Shown piece by piece: positions 1 to 6,894 of a stretch of DNA of 64,000 nucleotides. Each line of letters starts with the position of its first letter. The stretch's first letter is position 1. Position numbers and translations under genes: made by a program. The notes beneath the pieces are model-generated. The model was not told the origin of the DNA. It worked only from the letters and a program-made list of their open reading frames with translations, and searched no databases. Source of the DNA: Antarctobacter albus (GTDB lineage: Bacteria; Pseudomonadota; Alphaproteobacteria; Rhodobacterales; Rhodobacteraceae); assembly GCF_900101505.1 (NCBI RefSeq), contig NZ_FMZI01000014.1:1-64000 (forward strand), given 5' to 3'.

Positions 1-104
1 CTCAGGACACGCCGGTCATCAACCCTGGGCTTGCCGTGCGACTTAGGGAAGTAAGGCTCCAGACGCGCCATCTGCGCATCGCTCAACCAGAAAAGATCAG
101 ACAT
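1..104 (-). CDS. IS5-family transposase, N-terminal fragment (cut by window edge)
   Basis: Reading leftward from an ATG at 102-104, the frame is open to the window edge and begins MSDLFWLSDAQMARLEPYFP, followed by KSHGKPRVDDRRVL. This W-L-S-D-x-Q-(M/W)-x-R-(L/I)-x-P-Y/L-F-P start is characteristic of IS5-family (IS427-group) DDE transposases, which cut and paste the insertion sequence. Only about 34 residues are visible, so neither the catalytic residues nor intactness can be judged. A moderate SD-like GAGCGGTGA lies just upstream on the minus strand. Confidence 0.75.
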   Translation of the reverse strand, partial: MSDLFWLSDAQMARLEPYFPKSHGKPRVDDRRVL

Positions 105-167
105 GTTCACCGCTCATTTTCGAACGGTGAATCATGCTCGCCCAACCAAATCAATGGGTCCTGACCC
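1..167 (-). mobile_element. End of an IS5-type insertion sequence, truncated by the window
   Basis: The terminal end and the transposase start of an insertion sequence lie here; the rest runs off the left edge. The outer end appears to be the GGGTC(AG)GACCC element at 156-167, read inward on the minus strand, and is followed outside by TA(G). IS5-family elements of the IS427 type usually insert at TA or CTAG-like targets, which fits the CTAG at 167-170, but the second end and target duplication are not visible. The element abuts the stop codon of the integrase gene at 167-1459. The IS family is assigned from the transposase N-terminus, from memory of that family. Confidence 0.7.
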
Positions 168-1459
168 TAGCCAATCCTCACCACATCAGCCCCAACCCGG
201 TCCTTCCCGGTCAGGTAATCTGCCCAAGCCGTCATCATCGCACGGCGTTTTTCAACCATGTCCCCGCGCCGGTAAGACGCCTCCACGGCATTGCTCACCT
301 TGTGCGCCAAGGCCACCTCGGCCATGTCACCAGGGAAATGCGTGCGCTCGGCCACCCAATCGCGGAAGGTGCTGCGCAGCCCGTGCGGTGCCGCCGGGCG
401 TTTGCTTACCCGGTCCACGAAACCCGGCCCACCTGCATCAACGTCAGCCTTGTGCAGCCGTTTCATGGCCGCGCTCAGGGTCATGTCGGACATTTCGCCT
501 CCACGCGGCGCCGGAAAAACCAGCGGGTTATCCTCGAAACGCGGCAGAGCCTCCAAGAGCGCCACGGCCTCGGGCGTCAACGGCACGCGGTGCTCCCGAT
601 CCATCTTCATGCGCGCCGCCGGAATGACCCAAAGCCCCGCGTCCAGGTCGATTTCCTCCCAGACAGCGCCGCGCACCTCTTTGGAGCGGGAAGCGGTCAG
701 GGCGGCAAATTCCAAGGCGCGTGCGCCCGTGCCATCGCGTTTTCGCAGCGCTGCAAGCCAGCGCGGCGCTTCGTCGATCTGCACAGCCGGTTGATTGTCC
801 TGTTTCGCCACCTTCGCGGCGGCGGGCAGAAGCTCTTTGAGGTTTCCAGCCCAACGGGCGGGATTATCGCCAGAGCGGTGCCCGGCCACTGTGGCCCATG
901 ACAGTACGCTTTCAATCCGTCCGCGCAGGCGGGATGCGGTTTCGGTCTTGCTCTGCCAGATCGGTTCAAGAACGCGCAAAACATCCTGCACCGTGATTTC
1001 ATCCACCAGCATTTTGCCAAGTTCAGGCATGGCGTAGGTCTGCAAGGTGTTCTGCCATTGCTGGCGATGCTTGGCGTTCTTGAAGGCGTCCAGCTTCGCC
1101 GCAAGGTATTTGTCGGTTGCATCCGCAAAGGTCAGCCCGCGCCGCTGCGCCGCCGCCAGTGCGGCCTGCGCTGCCTTGCGTTCCTCCACAGGGTCGATGC
1201 CCTGCCGGATCTTGTCCTTGGCTTCCCGTGCGCGTTCACGGGCTTGCGCAAGGGTTACATCGGGAAAGCCGCCCAAGCCGATTTCGCGGCGCTTGCCTCC
1301 CACGGATACCCGCAGCAGCCATGTGCGCCCGCCGTTCGGGGTGATTTGCAGGTTGAGGCCCGATACCCCACCCACGGCAAAGAGCGCGTTGCTTCCCCTT
1401 CCGGGGTGCTGCAACCTTTTTACATCTAGTGCAGACAGTTCCTTGGCAACACGCGGCAA
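167..1459 (-). CDS. Tyrosine-type site-specific integrase, DUF4102 (P4-like) family
   Basis: This is a 430-residue phage- or island-type integrase that would insert and excise a mobile element at an attachment site. The N-terminus carries the DUF4102 arm-binding region (GGVSGLNLQITPNGGRTWLL, then KRREIGLGGFPDVTLAQAR). A SAM-like core-binding domain follows, then a catalytic domain with Arg about 258 (TASRSKE), His359-x-x-Arg362 (HGLR), His386 and the nucleophile Tyr396 (SYRRGD), so all main catalytic residues are present. The TTG start is chosen because GGAG sits eight bases upstream; a GTG three codons later is possible. The stop TAG shares its last base with the neighbouring insertion sequence, so the last few residues may not be native. 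It probably marks the border of an island extending left. Confidence 0.92.
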   Translation of the reverse strand: MPRVAKELSALDVKRLQHPGRGSNALFAVGGVSGLNLQITPNGGRTWLLRVSVGGKRREIGLGGFPDVTLAQARERAREAKDKIRQGIDPVEERKAAQAALAAAQRRGLTFADATDKYLAAKLDAFKNAKHRQQWQNTLQTYAMPELGKMLVDEITVQDVLRVLEPIWQSKTETASRLRGRIESVLSWATVAGHRSGDNPARWAGNLKELLPAAAKVAKQDNQPAVQIDEAPRWLAALRKRDGTGARALEFAALTASRSKEVRGAVWEEIDLDAGLWVIPAARMKMDREHRVPLTPEAVALLEALPRFEDNPLVFPAPRGGEMSDMTLSAAMKRLHKADVDAGGPGFVDRVSKRPAAPHGLRSTFRDWVAERTHFPGDMAEVALAHKVSNAVEASYRRGDMVEKRRAMMTAWADYLTGKDRVGADVVRIG

Positions 1460-1831
1460 AGGGCCGACTCCAACTTACCCACCTAAAAAGAGTGCGATTT
1501 CTTGCGACGGATTGCAAAGTTTGGCGGGTTGGAATCGCAAATTTTCTCCGTACAAGTCTGTATTGAAACGACGAATTGCGGCGGGGTCCGAAAAGTCGCA
1601 ACCTAACTCTGGCGGTTCCTCGGTCCGCCACTTCCCCCGCCTAGCCCGCTCAACGCGGCACTGGCAGCGGGGAGGTCCCATGCCAGCCACTCTCTCCACT
1701 ACCAGACATAGCAGACGTCGAACCCTACCAAGCGCACCATCTGTCGCACTTTGGCGTCAGTTCCGCCGTTGTCCGGAACGCACATTTGACCTAGCGTGCC
1801 CGCGAATTTGCGTCGCACTGGTAGCCTTCTG
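1460..1831. other. Gene-free spacer beside the integrase, candidate attachment region
   Basis: This stretch of about 370 bases lies between the divergent integrase and CARDB/RTX genes. No open frame here looks like a protein. I also see no tRNA cloverleaf or tRNA 3-prime end that would reveal a classical attachment site. Integrases of this family usually sit with their promoter side facing the attachment site, so the island/chromosome junction may lie here. That is inference, because no repeat partner is visible in the window. Confidence 0.4.
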
Positions 1832-3895
1832 ATGAGTAACACTTTTTCGGCCTCTTCGCAGGTGAAAGCCGGCACGGCCGCCATGCAATCAGCCGCTCAG
1901 CCCTTGCCCGATCTTGTCCTTGCGGATGGCTATGTCGCCGTCGAGGGAGAGGTCGGCCCAACCGGCGGGATGATCTTTCACGGTGATTTCCTGCACTCGG
2001 GCGGAACCATCGCGAACCAGGGGGATGCCGACGCGCCGCCCTTTACCTTTGGCATCTACCTGTCGACCGACCCAGAGGTGACAGTTGATGATCTGCTGAT
2101 CGGATCCTGGACCTATACCGGCTATCAGAACGTCATCGACACCTACCACTTCGAGCATTTCACCGGCCCGCCGATCGAGATCGACTATGATGCCTTGGGC
2201 CTGCAGCCGGGAACCTACTATATCGCCCTCCTGGCCGACCCGGAGAACGAGATCGCCGAGTCGGACGAAACCAACAACGCCTCGACCCCGCGTGAGGTGA
2301 CGGTTCACGAAGACCAGCGGATCACGGATTTCTATGTCGACCTGTCCTTCCTGGCGGGGGACCAGGCTGGGCCGCTTGATTTCGTCGTCTTCGGTGGCAA
2401 CCTGGGCGACCGCCCGATGCAGGCTTTCGAACTGCGGGTCTATGCCTCGGGTGAGGACAGGATGTCACCCGACGCTGCCGAGGTGGCCGTTCTGCCAGGA
2501 GAGGTCGGCGGCGCGCAGATCTATCCCTTCACGTTTTCGCCCGACCAGTTCCGGTCATTCACCGCCGACCTCTATCTGTTCGGGTGGATCGTGCCAGGAC
2601 CGTTCGAGGAGATCATCGACAACAACCTGACAGAGGGGCATTACGTTCAGCACAACTATCACACCGAAGGCACGCGCATGTTCGGCGATGCCGATGACGA
2701 GTACCTGATCGGTTCGGCGTCCGGCAATTACATGAACGGGGCTGCGGGCGACGACCTTGTGACCGGTATGGCCGGGACTGACGTGCTGGTCGGCGGGGCA
2801 GGGGCCGATGTCCTGCGCGGGGGGCTCGATCGCGACTACCTGATCGGGGATGAGCGTGGCCTTTACGGGATCGAGATCTCTGCCCAGATCTATCGCCTGT
2901 ACCTTGCGGTTTTCGGACGAGAGCCGGATGCGAACGGGCACCAGGAATGGCTGACCCGCGTGGCGTCGGGCGCCATGACCCACGAGGCGATCGCCGAAGC
3001 TTTCATGGGGTCGCGCGAGTTTCGCGACACCTACGGCGACATGGATGACCTCGATTTTGTCGGGTTGCTCTATCTCAACGTCTTCAACCGGGTGCCAACC
3101 GAAGAGGATGCCCAGGCCTGGGTGGAGCGGATGGAGGCCGGAATGTCGCGGACGGCGGTGGTCCGGCATTTCGCCGAAAGCCCAGAACATGTGACCCGCA
3201 CGGAGGCGGCGCAGGCGGTCTTCGACGAATTCCACGATCCGACAACCTGGGCGGATGATGTCTATCGCCTGTATCGCGCGGTCTTTGACCGTGACCCGGA
3301 CTACGGTGGTTTCTCGGGCTGGGTCGAGAAACTGTCCAACGGTTGGGATTTCGGCGGAACAGTCGCCTTCTTCGTCGGATCGGCAGAGTTCCAGGCCACC
3401 TATGGCGACACCACGGACGCAGAGTTCGTGACTCTACTTTACAACAACGTGCTGGACCGAAACCCCGATCCCGGCGGTTTTGCGACCTGGGTCGGGCTGC
3501 TGGAAGACGGGGCCAGCCGCGTCGCTGTGGTCCGGCATTTCATGGACAGCCCGGAATTCGTGGAAAACACCGGCCCGGCGCTGCTGGACTTCATGCTTGG
3601 CTATGGCGCCGACGACCGGTTGATCCCCGAAGGCGGCGGCGGGGTTCTGTCCGGCGGCCTGTTTTCGGACACCTTCGTGTTCCAATACGAACAGGGCGGG
3701 CAGCACTGGATCACCGACTGGGAAAGCTGGGACAGGATTGAACTGGTCGGGTTCGATTATGCTGACAGCGCCGAGGCGCTGAGCCATGTCACGCAAGAGG
3801 GGGAGGACGCGGTCTTTTACGACAATGGGGTGAGGATCATCCTCATGGATCGTGACGTGGACAGCCTGACCGAGGATATGTTCACCCTGCTTTAG
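1832..3895 (+). CDS. Secreted RTX protein with CARDB and DUF4214 domains (type I secretion substrate)
   Basis: A 687-residue acidic protein without an N-terminal signal peptide. Residues about 25-160 resemble a CARDB adhesion-type domain (LPDLVLADGYVAVEG ... GTYYIALLADPENEIAESDETNN). A short block of RTX calcium-binding repeats follows (DDLVTGMAGTDVLVGGAGAD). Two DUF4214 units come next (IYRLYLAVFGREPD and VYRLYRAVFDRDPD, each followed by a LLYxNVxxRxP half). The C-terminus is of the haemolysin type (DTFVFQYEQGG ... DSLTEDMFTLL), as expected for export by a type I system, and the exporter genes at 11374-16085 are plausible partners. ATG 1832 is chosen over GTG 1796, but neither has a visible SD sequence, so the start is uncertain. 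It may have lost its native upstream region to the adjacent integration. Confidence 0.82.
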   Translation: MSNTFSASSQVKAGTAAMQSAAQPLPDLVLADGYVAVEGEVGPTGGMIFHGDFLHSGGTIANQGDADAPPFTFGIYLSTDPEVTVDDLLIGSWTYTGYQNVIDTYHFEHFTGPPIEIDYDALGLQPGTYYIALLADPENEIAESDETNNASTPREVTVHEDQRITDFYVDLSFLAGDQAGPLDFVVFGGNLGDRPMQAFELRVYASGEDRMSPDAAEVAVLPGEVGGAQIYPFTFSPDQFRSFTADLYLFGWIVPGPFEEIIDNNLTEGHYVQHNYHTEGTRMFGDADDEYLIGSASGNYMNGAAGDDLVTGMAGTDVLVGGAGADVLRGGLDRDYLIGDERGLYGIEISAQIYRLYLAVFGREPDANGHQEWLTRVASGAMTHEAIAEAFMGSREFRDTYGDMDDLDFVGLLYLNVFNRVPTEEDAQAWVERMEAGMSRTAVVRHFAESPEHVTRTEAAQAVFDEFHDPTTWADDVYRLYRAVFDRDPDYGGFSGWVEKLSNGWDFGGTVAFFVGSAEFQATYGDTTDAEFVTLLYNNVLDRNPDPGGFATWVGLLEDGASRVAVVRHFMDSPEFVENTGPALLDFMLGYGADDRLIPEGGGGVLSGGLFSDTFVFQYEQGGQHWITDWESWDRIELVGFDYADSAEALSHVTQEGEDAVFYDNGVRIILMDRDVDSLTEDMFTLL

Positions 3896-4005
3896 GGGTG
3901 GTTCCGGGCGCGCCGAGATGCGATGCCTGCGGGTGAAGGATTTTTCAGACGGGCGGTCGGCGAGGGGAGACGCAGGGCCGCCCAGTATTTCAGGAGGAGG
4001 CACCC

Positions 4006-4467
4006 GTGCCGGGACAAGGCGAGCAGATAGCCGCCCTGCCGATGCGCAGGGACGCCAAGGACCAGGTCAAGGTCCTTATGGTGACATCACGCGATACCGG
4101 ACGCTGGGTGATGCCCAAGGGCTGGCAGATGGATGGCAAGAAACCCTGGCGTGCGGCAGAGATCGAGGCACTGGAAGAGGCGGGCGCTAAGGGCCATGTC
4201 GGGACCGAGATGATCGGCACATACAGCTATGGCAAGGTCATGGACGATGGCAGCGTCGTGCCCTGCACGGTCGAGGTCTACCCGATGTTTGTGGAAAAGC
4301 TGCTGCGTGACTGGAAAGAGCGCAAGGAACGCAAGCGCAAGTGGTTCACCCCCAAGGCGGCGGCACAGCGCGTCGACGAAGGGGACCTGGCCGAATTGTT
4401 GCTGCGGCTTCAGAAGAAGCCGCACAAGGAGCCCGCCATCCGCAAGCTGATCGACCGCATGGATTGA
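4006..4467 (+). CDS. Nudix hydrolase, diphosphoinositol-polyphosphate-phosphohydrolase-like
   Basis: A 153-residue single-domain Nudix protein. The GTG start follows a strong AGGAGGAGG SD with seven bases of spacing. The Nudix box runs from GWQMDGKKPWR to AAEIEALEEAGAKG at about residues 42-64. The metal-binding glutamates of the REUxEExGU core are kept (E-A-L-E-E), but the usual Arg is Ile and the first Glu of the box is Lys. Bacterial relatives with the PKGW start are grouped with diphosphoinositol polyphosphate or dinucleoside polyphosphate hydrolases; the real substrate is unknown. It converges on the cytochrome c peroxidase gene. Basic C-terminal residues (RKERKRKWF) may bind a polyanion. 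Confidence 0.85.
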   Translation: MPGQGEQIAALPMRRDAKDQVKVLMVTSRDTGRWVMPKGWQMDGKKPWRAAEIEALEEAGAKGHVGTEMIGTYSYGKVMDDGSVVPCTVEVYPMFVEKLLRDWKERKERKRKWFTPKAAAQRVDEGDLAELLLRLQKKPHKEPAIRKLIDRMD

Positions 4468-4492
4468 ATGCGGTCGATGGACCGCGGTCCAT
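4453..4492. terminator. Two overlapping palindromes between convergent genes, possible bidirectional terminator
   Basis: GACCGCAT (4453-4460) pairs with ATGCGGTC (4468-4475) around the Nudix stop codon. It is immediately followed by the perfect palindrome ATGGACCGCGGTCCAT at 4477-4492. The pair sits exactly between convergent gene ends. There is no T-tract, so intrinsic termination is only a possibility. Confidence 0.35.
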
Positions 4493-4508
4493 TCGGGGCC
4501 AAGGGGCG

Positions 4509-5849
4509 TCAGTCCACCGGCAGTCCGCTGGGCACCGTGTCTGGCCGGCCCATCGGGCGTTTCTCTGCGGTTTCGCCGGTCAATGCGTTCAGAAAGGCCT
4601 CGAGCGCGTCGATATCCGCCTCGACCATGTCGACCGGGGAAATATCGAGGTAGGCGACCTGCTGCGCGGTTTCCAGCATGTCGCCGACAAGGGTGAAGTC
4701 GCGATCGTTCAGCCAGGCCACGTCCGGCAGGCGGGCCATGCCGGGGGTCCATTCGTTGCGGGCGGTCAGCGGGTCGCACATGTGGCGGATCATGGCGCGC
4801 AGCGTGGGATAGGCGCCGTTGTGCCCATAGGGCGCGGTCAGGGCCACATTGCGCAGCGAGGGCGTGCGGAACTTGTAGGCGTCCTCTGGGTTGCGGGTGG
4901 TTTCCATCCGTCCCAGGTCATGCGGCATGGTGTCTTCGCCAAAGGGCCGGCCCGGCCCGAACTGCGGGATGCCCACGGCGTAGAAATTCTGATCGGTAAA
5001 GCGTGGCCCGTTGTGGCAGCCGGAACAGCCCGCGTCCCCGAAAAAGAGCTGCCGCCCACGCTCTGCCTCGGGTGAAAGCGGCGTGCCCTCGGTCAACCAC
5101 TTGTCGTAGGGGCTGTCATGGCTTTGCCATTCGGTCCCGATGAAGGCGGCGATGGCATTCACGATCTCGACGATGGTGATGTCGTCGGGATCGTGCACAT
5201 CGGGATAGGTTGCCTTGAACAGGCGCTGGTATTCCGGCACCTCGCGCACACGGTCGGCCAGCATGGCCCAACCCAGGTCGATGCGTTCGGCAAAGGCGGC
5301 GCTGACCGGGTTTTCGTCCGGGTGCCCGGCCATTTCTGTCGGAGAGCTGATCGGGAACAGGGCCTGCGCCGCCAGCAAAGAGTTCAGCCCGGCGGGCGTG
5401 TATTCCTTGGCCGGTGTCTTGAATGCGACATAGCCTGCGCCGATCCGTTCGACCCGACCGTCATGGAACATCTCGCGCACCTCGCTATGTCCGAGGTTCC
5501 AAAGCGCGGGCGCGTTGCGGGGCACCCGTTCGGCGATCCGGTGGGTGCCCTCGCCCGGGGTCCGGTCGGGGCCCAGCCCGGTGCCGCCTTCGCCGATGCC
5601 CAGGCTGATGCCGTCGGCGCCGTGCAGGCTGTGGTGATGGCAGGTCGCGCAGCTGATGTTCTGGTTGCCGGACAGGATCTTGTCATAGAACAGCAGGCGG
5701 CCAAGCTGGGCCTCCTGGGCGTCGAAATCCAGAAAGTCCTGCGCCAGGATCGCATCTGCCCGCGAGGGCGTGGGCATCAAGGTGGCCAGGGTGATCAACA
5801 GGGCAGGGGCCCAAAAGCCGGGGAAAGAGCGATAAAATCTGAGGATCAT
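4509..5849 (-). CDS. Di-haem cytochrome c peroxidase, MauG/CCP family, periplasmic
   Basis: A 446-residue secreted di-haem protein of the bacterial cytochrome c peroxidase superfamily. These proteins reduce hydrogen peroxide with electrons from small cytochromes, or oxidise other substrates as MauG does. The start at 5849 is preferred over an upstream frame opening at 6035 because it opens directly into a signal peptide (MILRFYRSFPGFWAPALLITLATL ending near PSRADA). Haem-binding CATCH lies near residue 67 and CSGCH near residue 260, matching the two-domain layout. The C-terminal SLRNVALTAPYGHNGAYPTL segment is the typical distal loop. Palindromes at 5958-5994 lie in its promoter region and may be operators. 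It is downstream of, and co-oriented with, the flavin reductase gene, but a 213-base gap suggests its own promoter. Confidence 0.9.
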   Translation of the reverse strand: MILRFYRSFPGFWAPALLITLATLMPTPSRADAILAQDFLDFDAQEAQLGRLLFYDKILSGNQNISCATCHHHSLHGADGISLGIGEGGTGLGPDRTPGEGTHRIAERVPRNAPALWNLGHSEVREMFHDGRVERIGAGYVAFKTPAKEYTPAGLNSLLAAQALFPISSPTEMAGHPDENPVSAAFAERIDLGWAMLADRVREVPEYQRLFKATYPDVHDPDDITIVEIVNAIAAFIGTEWQSHDSPYDKWLTEGTPLSPEAERGRQLFFGDAGCSGCHNGPRFTDQNFYAVGIPQFGPGRPFGEDTMPHDLGRMETTRNPEDAYKFRTPSLRNVALTAPYGHNGAYPTLRAMIRHMCDPLTARNEWTPGMARLPDVAWLNDRDFTLVGDMLETAQQVAYLDISPVDMVEADIDALEAFLNALTGETAEKRPMGRPDTVPSGLPVD

Positions 5850-5957
5850 GACGAACCTGTCTTTTGAAATGCCGAGTGCGTCAGCGGATAACAAAACTGT
5901 GAGCAATCCGGGGCCACTTGGCAAGCTTTGGAAAAGACAGAAATTTCCAGATCCCGC

Positions 5958-5994
5958 TTTCGCTAGGGGAAACAAAGGGTTTCCGTAGCGGAAA
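5958..5994. promoter_or_regulatory. Pair of 15-bp palindromes upstream of the peroxidase gene
   Basis: TTTCGCTAGGGGAAA (5958-5972) and the perfect-arm TTTCCGTAGCGGAAA (5980-5994) have centres 22 bases apart, two helical turns, about 110-130 bases before the peroxidase start. A weaker relative (TCTCTGTAGCGAAAG) lies at 6800-6814, upstream of the adhesin gene. The layout is that of a dimeric regulator binding side by side; which regulator is unknown. Confidence 0.5.
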
Positions 5995-6062
5995 TCGTTC
6001 CCGATCCGGGCCGTGACGCCGAATTTTCCCGTCAACGCGGTTTCTTGCGGCGTTCCGGGCGA

Positions 6063-6557
6063 TCAGTCGGCGGAAAAGCTGCCGTAGCGCCCGCCCTGAA
6101 ACAAGAGCGGAGCACCTTCGCGGGAGCTGACCCGTTCCACATGGCCCAGCAGGATCGAGTGGTCGCCGCCGTCATGCGCTGCCACCTGACGGCACTCGAA
6201 ACGTGCCAGGCAGCCCTCGATCAGGGGGACACCTGACGCGCTCCGGCGCCAGTCGAAGGCGTCGAAGGCATCGCCGTCGCGGGCGAATGCGCGGCAGAGA
6301 TCGAATTGGTCGGCGCCCATGACATGTATCGCGAACCGATCTGCCGCCATGAAGAACGGGTAACGCGACGAGGATTTCGCCGGAGCCCAGAGCACCAGTG
6401 GCGGTTCCAGGGAAACCGAGGAAAAGCTGTTGGCGGTGATGCCAAGCGGTCCGGTCGTCGTGGCGCAGGTGATAACTGTCACCCCGGTGCCGAAACGGCC
6501 CAGGGCATCGCGGAAAGCGCGGCCATCGGTCTGTGCGGGATCGAAGTCTTGCGTCAT
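6063..6557 (-). CDS. Flavin reductase family protein (FMN-binding split barrel)
   Basis: A 164-residue protein of the flavin reductase-like domain family. Such proteins reduce FMN or FAD with NAD(P)H, often to feed a two-component monooxygenase. It opens with FRDALGRFGTGVTVITC, the standard start of the fold, followed by GPLGITANSFSSVSLEPPLVLW, the flavin-contacting segment. LLGHVERV and PLLFQGGRYG close the barrel. No monooxygenase gene is adjacent, so the partner is unknown. It is divergent from the adhesin operon across a 340-base regulatory spacer. Confidence 0.88.
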   Translation of the reverse strand: MTQDFDPAQTDGRAFRDALGRFGTGVTVITCATTTGPLGITANSFSSVSLEPPLVLWAPAKSSSRYPFFMAADRFAIHVMGADQFDLCRAFARDGDAFDAFDWRRSASGVPLIEGCLARFECRQVAAHDGGDHSILLGHVERVSSREGAPLLFQGGRYGSFSAD

Positions 6558-6894
6558 CTGGCTCGTATCGCAGCCGGGTCCACCTTGGCCGAGGGTGGAG
6601 AACCGGGCATCCTTTCCTTGCTGGCCGTCGGCACCATCCTAGATGCGCGCCGCCCGGTCCACCCCGTTTCCAGCCGGGAAGGAGGGATGGACAAGCGCAA
6701 TCGCACCCTGTTGGTGGGCGCCACATTTTTGTCACAGCTCATGGCAGATATGGCGCATGGCGCCGCAGTTTCCCCCTCATATCGGGCAAATCGGGAAATT
6801 CTCTGTAGCGAAAGCGATAAAATTAGGTTATTTCGCGATGAGAAATAACAAGCCCGCCATACAAAAAATCAGGCGGGCACAGAGGTAGAGCGGT
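6558..6894. promoter_or_regulatory. Divergent spacer with two tandem hairpins in the adhesin leader
   Basis: There is no gene in this 337-base spacer. Just before the adhesin SD there are two hairpins. GTTATTTC (6827-6834) pairs perfectly with GAAATAAC (6842-6849) around a 7-base loop. GCCCGCC (6852-6858) pairs with GGCGGGC (6872-6878) around an A-rich 13-base loop. The second stem ends two bases before the AGAGGT ribosome-binding sequence at 6881, so folding could affect translation initiation. A weak copy of the peroxidase-promoter palindrome lies at 6800-6814. Confidence 0.5.

Noticed and set aside
1460-1831. Possible tRNA or tRNA fragment as integrase attachment site
   Set aside because: Strings such as GGTTCCTCGG were examined, but no T-arm with proper stem or cloverleaf could be drawn on either strand.
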